NCBI RefSeq assembly: GCF_000171235.2
Contig: NZ_ABEA03000120.1
Span: forward strand, 1 to 64,000
Source: Geminisphaera colitermitum TAV2
GTDB lineage: Bacteria > Verrucomicrobiota > Verrucomicrobiia > Opitutales > Opitutaceae
Length of the DNA stretch: 64,000 nt
Reading direction: 5' to 3'
Shown: one piece after another, positions 44,706 through 53,031 of the stretch
How positions within the stretch are numbered: the first letter of the stretch is position 1
Layout: each line of letters opens with the position of its first letter
Notes under the pieces: model-generated
What the model saw: only the letters and a program-made list of their open reading frames with translations
The model's database searches: none
Told to the model about the DNA's origin: nothing
Translations under genes and position numbers: made by a program

Positions 44706-46255
44706 TTTTTGGTCTCCTGTTTTTCGCCGGTTTTCCCGGTGTTTGCGCTGGAAGGGCTGTCATTCGGCGTGCTCTGCTTGAGGAGCGACAGAGCCGTCTC
44801 CAGCGACACACCGCGCTTTTTGGAAATGCGCTGCGCCCGCTCCAAAAGGTCATCAACCTCACGCTCGATCTGGTCGCGATTTACTCGGTAGTCCTCGCCG
44901 CGCATCCCGTAGTGCTCCGCCTCGGACATGAGGCCGTATTTCACGTCTTCGCGGTCCTCTGAGGAGTTTCGCCCGGCATCAACGGAGAGCTTCGCCGGAA
45001 CCTGCCACTTCACGCGGAACGCCTCGGGATTGTCCGGCAGCTTGCCGCGAGCGATGGCGTTGCCGATCACGTAACCCCAAATCCGGCGCATCACGCGGCG
45101 GATGAAATTCATCTGGCGCTCCGTGAACCGGCGTTGTGCCTTTTCCATGACAAACCGCATGGGAGCGCCGCCGATCTTTTCCGGGTTCCACAGAAACTCG
45201 TAAGGGACGCCGAGCCCGAAGGCGATTTCCCGAATCAGAAACTCAAGGAAACCGACGAAGGCAGGGGAGGGGCGGTCGTATTCGAGCACGTCAAGACTCT
45301 CGTCGGGGTGAATAACCGGAATCGTCGCCCCGTCCTCGATCTGCTCGCGCGTCAGCCGGGTTGGCTCGTGCGCCTCAATGTCTTCGTCCTCCCATTGCCC
45401 CGGATCGACGGAGCCATTGCGCGCCTTCAGGACAGCCCGCCATGACGCAAGGGCCTTGATTGTCTTCTTCTCGAAGCCGAGAGTATCCTTCTTGTCGCGC
45501 GCGTGATTGATCGCCCGGTGTAGCTTGGTGATGCTGCGCAATTCGTCGGTTTCGGTCGGCTCGTGATACAGGATGAACGAACGCGCCGGAATCTCCCGAA
45601 AGCCGCCATCGCGCGTGCTGATGCGATAGGCCACCGGACGGTCAAAAGCGTCAACGCGGACGCCATCTTGCAGACCAGCGGCATCCTTGCCGAAGTTGCC
45701 GATGCGATGCCCGCGAATCGTCTGCACGCGGGGATCGCCCGCACCGTCGTCAGTCAGGACGATGCCGATGTCGCCATCGCGCACCTCGCCGATGTTCCAG
45801 AGAAGCTGAAGATGGTCGAAGTGGTTTGTCCCGGCGAAGTCCGCGCGATTGCACCAGTCCTCCCAATAGTCCTCCGCACGGTCCGCCCATGCCGTTTCCG
45901 CCTGCGAATGCGGCTTGATTCCCGTGCCGACCGTGTAGCGCGCCATCTCGTCAATCGCGCCGCCCGTGAGGCCGTCGTTCACGTAGAGATTGCGTGCCAT
46001 TGACATGAACTCCAGCCGCGTCCACGACGACATCGAATCCTTCGTATCCCCGACATGGTAGGGGATTGGCGTGCGGTCTGTCGTGCGCTGGATCGCTTCG
46101 TAAAAATGGTATGCCGCCGCCACCGCCCGGTTGTAATCGCTCGGCGTGATGCGGGCCCGTTGCGCCTGCTTTTCAGCGCGTTTAAACGCATCGGGTGAAA
46201 TGGCGCGGGCAATGGTCGCGCGGGCTTTGGCGATGAATCCGGCGTCGTTTCTCAT
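44702..46255 (-). CDS. Portal protein (lambda gpB-like)
   Basis: 517 residues: 'SSWTRLEFMSMARNLYVNDGLTGGAIDEMARYTVGTGIKP', 'RVQTIRGHRIGNF', 'FGLGVPYEFLWNPEKIGGAPMRFVMEKAQRRFTERQMNFIRRVMRRIWGYVI' are characteristic of the lambda-type portal family. It forms the dodecameric DNA gate of the head. Neighbours are gpW-like and S49 genes with 4-base overlaps on both sides. Confidence 0.9.
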   Translation of the reverse strand: MRNDAGFIAKARATIARAISPDAFKRAEKQAQRARITPSDYNRAVAAAYHFYEAIQRTTDRTPIPYHVGDTKDSMSSWTRLEFMSMARNLYVNDGLTGGAIDEMARYTVGTGIKPHSQAETAWADRAEDYWEDWCNRADFAGTNHFDHLQLLWNIGEVRDGDIGIVLTDDGAGDPRVQTIRGHRIGNFGKDAAGLQDGVRVDAFDRPVAYRISTRDGGFREIPARSFILYHEPTETDELRSITKLHRAINHARDKKDTLGFEKKTIKALASWRAVLKARNGSVDPGQWEDEDIEAHEPTRLTREQIEDGATIPVIHPDESLDVLEYDRPSPAFVGFLEFLIREIAFGLGVPYEFLWNPEKIGGAPMRFVMEKAQRRFTERQMNFIRRVMRRIWGYVIGNAIARGKLPDNPEAFRVKWQVPAKLSVDAGRNSSEDREDVKYGLMSEAEHYGMRGEDYRVNRDQIEREVDDLLERAQRISKKRGVSLETALSLLKQSTPNDSPSSANTGKTGEKQETKK

Positions 46256-46530
46256 GTGATGTGAGCGCGGGAAAAGTCGGCGACGATCACCCTTGATCGC
46301 TTCCCGTAAACTTGAGGGTTAAGCCGCTGAAGGGCGGCGTTGATTTCGGTCAGGTCGTCGCGCAACTCCGCCATTGTCATGTTGTCCTTGGAGAACGCCT
46401 TTCCGCCGCCGCTCACGCTCTGGAAACGCTTGCCCTTCCTCGCCGCGTCAAGCTGCGCGAGAACGTCGCTCCTCATCGTGAGGAGCGTTGCTTCATCCAA
46501 ACCGTAATAGATGCCGGAAACGCCTGCCAT
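46252..46530 (-). CDS. gpW-like head-tail joining protein
   Basis: 92 residues: two helices with 'ATLLTMRSDVLAQLDAARKGKRFQSVSGGGKAFSKDNMTMAELRDDLTEINAALQRLNPQVYG'. The motif and position between large terminase and portal match gpW/DUF6148-type proteins. Confidence 0.7.
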   Translation of the reverse strand: MAGVSGIYYGLDEATLLTMRSDVLAQLDAARKGKRFQSVSGGGKAFSKDNMTMAELRDDLTEINAALQRLNPQVYGKRSRVIVADFSRAHIT

Positions 46531-46536
46531 GCTAAC

Positions 46537-48444
46537 CTAGGCGGCTTTTCCACCCGATGGAGCGGCTTCCTCCGGCTCGCCCCCCGCCTCCTCCTCAATG
46601 CGACCGATCTTCTTGGCGATGACTGCCGAGACCATAATCATGCACTCGCAGTCAAAGTAGTGATTGGCGCGGCGCTTCCGCACCCATACGAACTTTTCCC
46701 GACCGCGAGCATCAACCTGCTCCTCACGCTTTTCCGCCGTGATCTGCTGCAAGTATTCCCGCCCCACCTCAGAGGGGATTTGCCAATCCTGTTCAACGCC
46801 GGTCATGGCGAGCCCAAGCATGTCCTTCACGCCGGGGTTGCTCCAAAGGTAGAGCTTGATGGGCCTCACCTTGCCTTGGAGTTGCGTGCCAATGGCGGGG
46901 TCGGCATGGGAAAGCGCCCACACGCGGCGCACGGTTTTCTTCTCTCCATCGACTTCGACCACAGATGAAAACGCCTCGCGGTCGTCTCCACGGAACGCCT
47001 TCCATTTGTATTTCAGGCACGCTTTGTAAACCCGCGCGGAGTCGTGCGCTGAGTCGATGACCGTGTTCTTCGTTGGCACACCAAGCGCGACGCGCAACGC
47101 CTCTGCCTCCGCCTCTGCTCCAACCTTGCCAAACGCCACCAGCCGACTTGAGCGCCGGTCTTTGGCAAACGCCCGGCACACGAAACGGTAATGATAATGC
47201 GGTGCCTCCTGCACGTCGAGCGCGAGGAACAGGGAATCCGGGGTAAAGTCGTCCCATGTGATCTGATATGTGCCATCCTCGCCCTTCTCAGGCAGGACGT
47301 AATCAATCATCCGATCTTCAAGGAAATCGTAATCGTCAATCTCGCGCAACCGATCTTCCCACGGCTCGCCGAGCGTCTGATTGATAAACTCCATCAGTGG
47401 CTCAACGTCTCCGAGCTTCAGGGCGCGGTCCGCCATGATCTTCTCTTCCACGATTTCCCGCCACTTCACGATAGGCGGCAGCATGGCGTTCCAGTGGAAC
47501 GAGACGTTTTTCTTCGATGCCTTCGGATTCATCGGAATCCAGCGCCCGACGCTCGCGATGTGCTGGCGTGTCTTCGGCTCGTCCGCCATCAGGTGGCCGC
47601 ACGCGGCGCACTCGTAACGAATGGCCTCTGCCAGCGTATCGAAATTCCAGATACCACCGGAGACCGCCCCCGGCACGTCTCGCCAGTCGCAAACCTCCTC
47701 CTTTCCGCCTGCGCGACGACATGCGCGAAGCTGCGCTATCTTCAGGGGCTGTTCATGTGAGCAACAGGGGCAGGCAAAATGCCACTCGCGCTGATCGCCT
47801 TCGAGAAAGGAAACGTGCATCGCATCCTTTTCCTTTTTTGGCGTCGAAATAGTGACGCGACGTGAGTTCCAGAACGACCGGATGCGCTTCGTCACGCTTT
47901 CCAGCGCCCCCTTGGGATACTCCGTCACCTCGTCCAGAAACAGCCAGCGGATGGGCTTCGACTTCAGCTTCGATGACGAGTTGGAGCCGGTGACGTAAAC
48001 CGTCATCGTCTTAAACCCGATCTGCGACAGCTTGACCTTGTGCCGCGACTTCTCGCCGCCTTCGCCGCTCAGGAGCAACCGGGCGACCGGCTCGCAGTCC
48101 TCGAACATGGGCAACAGCCGCTCGCTGACGAACGTTGCCGCCTCGTCCGCCGCCGCCTGAACCCACATCGCCGGGCCGGGGTCATTCGCAATCGCCCATT
48201 CCAGAAGGATCATGATCGTCAGCGTCTTTGACGACTGCGCCGATGTCATGGCGGCGATGTTACGAACCGAGTTGTCCGTAAAGACCTCCATCAACTCCCC
48301 GACGAACGGAGAATTTGCCAGCCGCCACGGACCCGGAAACGGCGAGTTCTTGTCCACGTTGACATGCGCCTCCGCCCACTCGTGAGGCGGTGAGCGGTCA
48401 ATCGGCTTCAGGCACTCGGCGAAGACTTCAGCCAGCAGACCCAT
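46537..48444 (-). CDS. Terminase large subunit (lambda gpA family)
   Basis: 635 residues. The ATPase half has 'MTSAQSSKTLTIMILLEW' (Walker A-like) and 'KPIRWLFLDEVTEYPKGALESVTKR' (Walker B). The nuclease half includes 'SLFLALDVQEAPHYHYRFVCRAF' and ends with the gpA-type 'RANHYFDCECMIMVSA'. It packages DNA into the prohead, and the gpA family implies cohesive-end or unit-length packaging. It overlaps the small-subunit gene by 17 bases. Confidence 0.92.
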   Translation of the reverse strand: MGLLAEVFAECLKPIDRSPPHEWAEAHVNVDKNSPFPGPWRLANSPFVGELMEVFTDNSVRNIAAMTSAQSSKTLTIMILLEWAIANDPGPAMWVQAAADEAATFVSERLLPMFEDCEPVARLLLSGEGGEKSRHKVKLSQIGFKTMTVYVTGSNSSSKLKSKPIRWLFLDEVTEYPKGALESVTKRIRSFWNSRRVTISTPKKEKDAMHVSFLEGDQREWHFACPCCSHEQPLKIAQLRACRRAGGKEEVCDWRDVPGAVSGGIWNFDTLAEAIRYECAACGHLMADEPKTRQHIASVGRWIPMNPKASKKNVSFHWNAMLPPIVKWREIVEEKIMADRALKLGDVEPLMEFINQTLGEPWEDRLREIDDYDFLEDRMIDYVLPEKGEDGTYQITWDDFTPDSLFLALDVQEAPHYHYRFVCRAFAKDRRSSRLVAFGKVGAEAEAEALRVALGVPTKNTVIDSAHDSARVYKACLKYKWKAFRGDDREAFSSVVEVDGEKKTVRRVWALSHADPAIGTQLQGKVRPIKLYLWSNPGVKDMLGLAMTGVEQDWQIPSEVGREYLQQITAEKREEQVDARGREKFVWVRKRRANHYFDCECMIMVSAVIAKKIGRIEEEAGGEPEEAAPSGGKAA

Positions 48445-49138
48445 TGCGCGCCTCCGTCTCTTCGTCGCACTCTTCGATGTCCGCGAAGCGCTTCCTCTGG
48501 CGCGTAACCTTCAGCCCCTTTGACAGCCGCAACAGAATCCGGTCAACCGCCTCGTTATAGACCTTCACGGCCTTGTCCGTGTCGGTCATTTTCATGACCT
48601 CTTCGCAGATGGACGCCGCCTGCCCGTAAAGGTCGCTGCGCAGGCGCGTGGCAATCTCCGCCGCCTCGCGAACCACATCCTCGCGTGAAATCAGTTCCCC
48701 GCGCCGCTCCGCATTGTCGATCTCCAGCCGTTCGTTGATGAGCAGGATTCGCTTCGCGTTTAAACGCGGTAACTCGTCCTCCAGCGAGTCACCGTCAACG
48801 CCTCCGCCGCGCCCGGTTTCCTTCATCCAACGCTTCCAATCGGGAATGCTCCAACGGCCATTCGAGGCCGGATGCGGCGGGCCGTTGCGCTTCAGCTTTC
48901 CCCACCGGTCGATTGTCTGGCGCGTCACGCCGAGCGCGTTCGCAAGCTCGACCTTCGACTTCGCCCACGCCTTCGAGTCGGCGGCGGCAACGTCTTCGCC
49001 GTTGGCAACGGACTGGATCAGCGCACGCTCCGCCGCTGTCAGCGTCTTGCCCGACTTCAGCTTTTTGAGCACGTTGCCGACCTCGACCTGAAGCCCCTTG
49101 CGGGCGGCCTCGGCTAGTTCTTTATTCAAGCTAGCCAT
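48428..49138 (-). CDS. Terminase small subunit (Nu1-like)
   Basis: 236 residues. The central winged-helix-like motif is 'AKSKVELANALGVTRQTIDRWGKLKRNGPPHPASNGRWSIPDWKRWM', as in lambda Nu1. It is flanked by long helices and a second 'NAKRILLINERLEIDNAERRGELISREDVVREAAEIATRLRSDLYGQA' segment typical of phage DNA-packaging proteins. It should recognise the packaging site, and it lies immediately upstream of the large subunit. Confidence 0.8.
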   Translation of the reverse strand: MASLNKELAEAARKGLQVEVGNVLKKLKSGKTLTAAERALIQSVANGEDVAAADSKAWAKSKVELANALGVTRQTIDRWGKLKRNGPPHPASNGRWSIPDWKRWMKETGRGGGVDGDSLEDELPRLNAKRILLINERLEIDNAERRGELISREDVVREAAEIATRLRSDLYGQAASICEEVMKMTDTDKAVKVYNEAVDRILLRLSKGLKVTRQRKRFADIEECDEETEARNGSAG

Positions 49139-49832
49139 CGCGCATCACCTTCCCGAGCGCCGCCGTCATGGCCGCGCCCTCAAAAAACCGTTGTCCTGGC
49201 TCCATGCCGCACCACCGGAGAAAGGCGTCCCGGACGGCCTTCGACGGGAACACGAGCACGGCGTAATGGTCGCCCCCCTCCGTCGCATCGCTCTTCTCGA
49301 CGTGCTCCTTTCGCGCGTCCTTCATCTTCTTGATGGCCTCGATGTCAGCCGCTCCGCCTTCGTTCTTGTCGTCAAACAGACCGCCAAGCTCGCCGTTCTC
49401 AAAAATCACGTCGAAGTCTGCTGCGTCGAAACCCAACCCATCCGGCGCGTCGCCAAATTCCTTCACGATCTCGGCAAGCCGCTCCTCGTCCCATTCGCCC
49501 ATTGCCGCCGGGTTGTTGAGGAACACGTTCAGGCTCTTTTCCTTCGCCTCCGGCAACCGGACGGCGGCGACGGTCAACTCGTAATCGGACCGGCCTTCGA
49601 TCTCATCCAGCACAGACAAACGCTGGTGCCCGCCGACCAGATTGCCGGTCGTTTCGTTCCAAATCAGCGGCTCCACGAGGCCGGTTTTCTTCAGCTTCTT
49701 CTTCAGCCGTTTCCGGGCGTCGTCTCCAATGATGCGCGGATTGTAGGGCGCATTCTGGATCAACGCCCGGCTGATCGTGCGCGCCGTGAAAGTCTGGTGT
49801 TTTGTCACCTTGGATTTTGCCGCCTTCGCCAT
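49131..49832 (-). CDS. ParB/Srx-fold nuclease-domain protein A
   Basis: 233 residues with an N-terminal ParB/Sulfiredoxin fold: 'LIQNAPYNPRIIGDDARKRLKKKLKKTGLVEPLIWNETTGNLVGGHQRLSVLDEIEG' (GGHQR signature). A distinct C-terminal domain follows (HYAVLVFPSKAVRDAFLRWCGMEPGQRFFEGA). It is paralogous to the next gene along its whole length. Such proteins are paired with PAPS-reductase-like proteins in phages and in the IbrB/IbrA pair. The real function here is unknown. It overlaps the small terminase gene by 8 bases, so expression is linked to packaging. Confidence 0.8.
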   Translation of the reverse strand: MAKAAKSKVTKHQTFTARTISRALIQNAPYNPRIIGDDARKRLKKKLKKTGLVEPLIWNETTGNLVGGHQRLSVLDEIEGRSDYELTVAAVRLPEAKEKSLNVFLNNPAAMGEWDEERLAEIVKEFGDAPDGLGFDAADFDVIFENGELGGLFDDKNEGGAADIEAIKKMKDARKEHVEKSDATEGGDHYAVLVFPSKAVRDAFLRWCGMEPGQRFFEGAAMTAALGKVMRDG

Positions 49833-49834
49833 GT

Positions 49835-50494
49835 TTAAACGCTCTCCTTTCCGCCGCCAAAGCCGCGCCGCTCGAAGTGTTTCAGGCCATCAACGTATCG
49901 GGAATCCAATGACGCGCCGACGAAACGCAAAAAGGCATCCGTCTCCCCGGCGTCGCGGAACACGACAACAACCTGCGTGCCATCCTGCGTTTCCTTTGGC
50001 GTCGGATCGCCACCTTCACCGCCGGGCTCCGGCTCACCCTCGCCACCTTTTGCATCCGTCAGGAAATCCAGTTCTCCCGCCTCGAAGCCGAACTCCGGCA
50101 ACTCCTCCGGCCTGAACTCCTCCATGAGCTTGCCGAGCGCCTGCAAATCCCATTCGCCCATTGACGATGCGTTATTGAGGAAAACGTTAAGCTCTTTCTC
50201 CGTTCGCTCGTCCACGTCCACGGCGGCGACGGTAAGGCGGTAATCGCTGCGCCCCTCCAATTCATCGAGAATCGAAAGCCGCTGGTGTCCGCCGACCAGA
50301 TTGCCAGTTCGCCGGTTCCAGACGAACGCATTGACCAACCCCACGTCCTCAATCTTCGCCTTCAGGCGGCGGCGGGCCTCCGCCGTGATCCGGCGCGGGT
50401 TGTAGGGTGCGTTCGTGATCTGCCCCCGCTCGATCTCTTCGGGCAGGAACTTTTGCAACGCGGTGCGCTTGGGAGTGATCTTAACCTTGCCCAT
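49835..50494 (-). CDS. ParB/Srx-fold nuclease-domain protein B (paralogue)
   Basis: 219 residues with the same two-domain layout: 'GQITNAPYNPRRITAEARRRLKAKIEDVGLVNAFVWNRRTGNLVGGHQRLSILDELEG' then 'TQVVVVFRDAGETDAFLRFVGASLDSRYVDGL'. Tandem copies only 2 bases apart suggest a duplication followed by divergence and possible hetero-oligomer formation. A GTTTAAAC site sits at their junction. Upstream overlap with the PAPS-reductase-like gene is 14 bases. Confidence 0.8.
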   Translation of the reverse strand: MGKVKITPKRTALQKFLPEEIERGQITNAPYNPRRITAEARRRLKAKIEDVGLVNAFVWNRRTGNLVGGHQRLSILDELEGRSDYRLTVAAVDVDERTEKELNVFLNNASSMGEWDLQALGKLMEEFRPEELPEFGFEAGELDFLTDAKGGEGEPEPGGEGGDPTPKETQDGTQVVVVFRDAGETDAFLRFVGASLDSRYVDGLKHFERRGFGGGKESV

Positions 50495-51146
50495 AAAAAT
50501 CCTGTCTGGCGATGGCCGCTTCGATTTCGGGAAACACCTTCACGATCTTCGCAAAGTCTGCCGGGAAGTGCTCCCGCACCTGCCGCAATTCCAGCGGTTC
50601 AAGCAGACCGAAACTGTGACCGAAAAGCTGGTAATCGACTGGCACCGGCAACCTGCGATGCTTCATGTAAGCGAAAATCTGGCGGTCGGAGTAGTCACCC
50701 ACCGGATACAAACGGCGGCTCTTCACATCAACGCCACCACAAGCCGAAATCATCCCGCGCCGTTCAAGCGAATCGTTCTTCTTCTGACCGTAGGCAAACC
50801 ACGTCGCGCCAGTCTTCGCCCGCAAATACGCCTCCACGTCAACAATCGTGAGGTCGGGCGTCTTGGCGGACAGATCGGAGCCGGGCCTGTAGTAGTTGAC
50901 CTGAAACGCCGTGCTCAGGCTCCAATGCGGAAGCCGGATAATTTCGATGCCGTAGCGCCGCTCCGCCTGCCGCAGGTAGGCATCCTGGAAGGACAGCCCC
51001 GGAACGACATACATGAAGAAGGCCGTCACCTTTTTGAAGTGACGGCAACAGAGGTCGAGCGCGACGATGCTGTCTTTCCCGGTCGAGAACCCTACGGCTG
51101 CTTGGTCGGACAGCGCCGCCGCCTGCTTGACGATGCGCGTAAGCAT
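50481..51146 (-). CDS. PAPS-reductase / DndC-like PP-loop protein (IbrA-like)
   Basis: 221 residues. 'AAVGFSTGKDSIVALDLCCRHFKKVTAFFMYVVPG' contains the PP-loop (STGKDS) that binds adenylyl sulfate or ATP in the adenine-nucleotide alpha-hydrolase superfamily. 'FAYGQKKNDSLERRGMISACGGVD' and 'YPVGDYSDRQIFAYMKHRRLPVP' follow the phage PAPS-reductase pattern. The ECGLH-type Cys of true assimilatory enzymes is absent at the C terminus, so sulfate reduction is unlikely. Coupling to two ParB-like genes suggests a nucleic-acid-directed or regulatory activity. Confidence 0.78.
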   Translation of the reverse strand: MLTRIVKQAAALSDQAAVGFSTGKDSIVALDLCCRHFKKVTAFFMYVVPGLSFQDAYLRQAERRYGIEIIRLPHWSLSTAFQVNYYRPGSDLSAKTPDLTIVDVEAYLRAKTGATWFAYGQKKNDSLERRGMISACGGVDVKSRRLYPVGDYSDRQIFAYMKHRRLPVPVDYQLFGHSFGLLEPLELRQVREHFPADFAKIVKVFPEIEAAIARQDFYGQG

Positions 51147-51157
51147 GGCGGCGAAAG

Positions 51158-51231
51158 TGGGAGCAGGGGAGGGAGTCGAACCCTCATCTCCACGTTATGA
51201 GCGTGGCAAGTTACCGTTACTCTACCCGGCT
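51158..51231 (-). tRNA. Phage-borne tRNA with CAU anticodon (Met or Ile2)
   Basis: On the minus strand an acceptor (AGCCGGG / CCCTGCT, one mismatch), 4-bp D stem, anticodon stem CCACG/CGTGG with loop CTCATAA, and a perfect T arm GAGGG-TTCGACT-CCCTC can be folded. The CCA is encoded. Initiator, elongator Met and lysidine-modified Ile tRNAs share CAU, so identity is open. Confidence 0.85.
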
Positions 51232-51410
51232 GCGAAAGATCAGCCGCGAGATGCGCGGTTTGCCCGTGCGGTGTTGCGGCGCGTGCCTCGCGCGAAGGTT
51301 CGGGCCGCGCGTGCGCGACGGTCATTGCGGTTGTTTTTTGGGCGGATTGTTGCTCGTGCCATATTGGGTGATCTCCAGTTAAAGGTTCACCCGATGCGCG
51401 ATTTCCACTG
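51232..51410. other. Gap between tRNA and integrase, no gene seen
   Basis: GC-rich sequence with short palindromes (e.g. GATGCGCGGTTTGCCCGTGC). An ORF on the minus strand crosses this and the tRNA gene and is low-complexity Arg/His/Pro, so I do not call it. An attP core could lie here because it is next to the integrase 3' end, but no duplicated sequence was found in the window. Confidence 0.4.
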
Positions 51411-52313
51411 CTACGAGCCGCAGGGAAGTGCCAGACGGCGTGGCGGCGAGAAAAACGCCTCCGCCTCCGCGCGTGTTGCCACGCCATCGTAATGCTTCGC
51501 GAGCAGCCTCAGCGAGCAATGCCCCATTACCTTTACAGCTGGGCCGGGGTCGCCACGCAGCGCAACGAAGTATGTGGCGAAGGTGTGGCGAAGAATGTCA
51601 TGACCAAGTGTTACGCTTGCCCGCATTGCCGCCTCGCGTCGCTCGTGAATCCAGCGAGGGACATTAAGCGATTCGGGAGCCTTGCCTTTGGACAAACGCG
51701 GAATGATTTCGCCGCTGTCGCGCTGATAGAGCGCCAGTTGCGCCCAAAGGATTGTCGGCACGCCTTCGATGATGCGCTTGTATCCAGTTTTCGCCACATC
51801 AGGAGGAAGCATGATGTAGCGTTCCTTCACATGGATGTAATCCCATCGCATCCGGCAAACTTCGTAGGGCCGGATGCCAGCGAAGAGGGCAAGGGCGAAC
51901 GCCGGGCGGTATGCCTCCGAGGTGGCGAGATAGAAGGCGTGTGCTTCGTGAGGTTTGAAGAAGCAAACTCTATCTCCTTTGTCACGCGGCAGACGAGGCA
52001 ATACGGGCTTCCCCCACTCAGCATCAACATCCAGCTTAATCAGCCTCTCTGACCTTGCCCATCGAAGCAACGTAAGCAACTCCTCTGCGAAGCGGCGGCT
52101 CTTTTTCTCGGCAATTTCGCGAACGTCATCGCGGGTAAAGCTGTCGGCTTCACGATCTGCCTCTGCCATCTCTTTCTGTATCCGCTTCGAGAAAACATCG
52201 TAATTGACGAGCGTCATCCCGCGCAAGTCCAGGTCATTGCGGCTCTTGATAAACAGGGGGAGAATTTCGCCAAGCGTCTTGCGTTTTTTTTGGAAAAACG
52301 GGAACGAAATCAT
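51411..52313 (-). CDS. Tyrosine recombinase (phage integrase)
   Basis: 300 residues. The N-terminal SAM-like core-binding region is followed by a catalytic domain: 'FAGIRPYEVCRMRWDYI' (first Arg), 'LGHDILRHTFATYFVA' (HxxR), 'VMGHCSLRLLAKHYDG' (His and nucleophile Tyr). All five key positions look present. It lies next to a tRNA gene and is far from the attachment-like site at the left end of the prophage. It may be the integrase of this phage placed internally, or a second recombinase may lie beyond the window. Confidence 0.9.
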   Translation of the reverse strand: MISFPFFQKKRKTLGEILPLFIKSRNDLDLRGMTLVNYDVFSKRIQKEMAEADREADSFTRDDVREIAEKKSRRFAEELLTLLRWARSERLIKLDVDAEWGKPVLPRLPRDKGDRVCFFKPHEAHAFYLATSEAYRPAFALALFAGIRPYEVCRMRWDYIHVKERYIMLPPDVAKTGYKRIIEGVPTILWAQLALYQRDSGEIIPRLSKGKAPESLNVPRWIHERREAAMRASVTLGHDILRHTFATYFVALRGDPGPAVKVMGHCSLRLLAKHYDGVATRAEAEAFFSPPRRLALPCGS

Positions 52314-52804
52314 TTTTCCGCCTCCACTCTGAAGATGCCCAATTTGCCTTTCAGCGGAACGAAGGGCAACGGCCTCGCATTCCGCAACACATAGCCGAAC
52401 GGTCCATCAAACCACGGCGACGGGTGCGAGGTCACGCAATCGACAATTTCAGCAACGCCAACGATGCCGCCTAGCGGCGCGTGTTCTTCGCTCAAGTCTT
52501 GAGGGTATGGCCTGCCAAGGGCAGAGCCAATAAACTCCTCGTCCTCAATGTGAATCGGGTAAGGGTTCAGCCCAGAGTGAATCAGGACAGGGCCGCGGTA
52601 GTTCGTGCGCCGGGTTCGGTTTTCAACGTCCTTGAAACCATGCACAATGAGGAAAGACCACGGCTGACGGATCGAGAGAGCAACGCGCGGCAAGTCTGGA
52701 TGCTGCCGGAATAGTGCTGACAGCGTGCTGACACCAGACGGGCGGAGGGTGTCCAGCCTGTCGAGCGGATGAGGGGACGGGAGGGGGGATGGTGATATGT
52801 GCAT
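52310..52804 (-). CDS. ASCH-domain protein
   Basis: 164 residues. 'VALSIRQPWSFLIVHGFKDVENRTRRTNYRGPVLIHSGLNPYP' is the ASCH signature, an RNA-binding PUA-like fold sometimes active on N4-acetylcytidine or related bases. 'LGGIVGVAEIVDCV' follows. It overlaps the integrase start by 4 bases and its ATG is preceded by the CGCAAACGACCA leader, so it belongs to the leftward early transcript from the control region. Its role in the phage is unknown. Confidence 0.82.
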   Translation of the reverse strand: MHISPSPLPSPHPLDRLDTLRPSGVSTLSALFRQHPDLPRVALSIRQPWSFLIVHGFKDVENRTRRTNYRGPVLIHSGLNPYPIHIEDEEFIGSALGRPYPQDLSEEHAPLGGIVGVAEIVDCVTSHPSPWFDGPFGYVLRNARPLPFVPLKGKLGIFRVEAEK

Positions 52805-52807
52805 GTT

Positions 52808-52819
52808 TGGTCGTTTGCG
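52808..52819 (-). promoter_or_regulatory. CGCAAACGACCA leader, copy 1 (ASCH gene)
   Basis: Exact 12-base motif, 3 bases before the ATG of the ASCH gene on the minus strand. No separate Shine-Dalgarno sequence is visible. Confidence 0.75.
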
Positions 52820-52878
52820 GAGCGCAGCAGGCCTGCTTTTTCTGCTTCATTGAAGAAAAAACGGATGCGTTTAAACGG

Positions 52879-52905
52879 CTCAAGGTATCAAAATGATACT
52901 TTAAG
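52879..52905. promoter_or_regulatory. Candidate phage operator 1
   Basis: CTCAAGGTATCA-AAA-TGATACTTTAAG: inverted arms with 10 of 12 paired positions around AAA. It lies in the divergent control region and shares its core with operator 2, so both probably bind one early regulator. A GTTTAAAC site is 3 bases away. Confidence 0.65.
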
Positions 52906-52948
52906 TTATTGAGCATCAGCACCTCATTCCGAGGGAAGAAATTTTTCC

Positions 52949-52979
52949 TTCACAAAGTGTCAAAATGATACATTGTGAA
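52949..52979. promoter_or_regulatory. Candidate phage operator 2
   Basis: TTCACAAAGTGTCA-AAA-TGATACATTGTGAA: arms pair at 12 of 14 positions. It is 70 bases from operator 1, between the leftward and rightward early genes, as in a lysis-lysogeny switch. Confidence 0.65.
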
Positions 52980-53012
52980 ATTCAGCAGAGGCATTCCGCC
53001 AAAGCAAAAAAC

Positions 53013-53024
53013 CGCAAACGACCA
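53013..53024 (+). promoter_or_regulatory. CGCAAACGACCA leader, copy 2
   Basis: Exact motif 7 bases before the ATG of the small rightward early gene. There is no purine-rich ribosome site in between. Confidence 0.75.
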
Positions 53025-53031
53025 TCAGCCA

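Noticed and set aside
49131-50494. Plasmid-type partition system
   Set aside because: The ParB-like proteins have no ParA partner and no recognisable parS; they are linked to terminase and a PP-loop protein instead.
51092-51487. A 131-residue minus-strand ORF across the tRNA gene
   Set aside because: It reads through the whole tRNA fold and consists of Arg/His/Pro low-complexity sequence.
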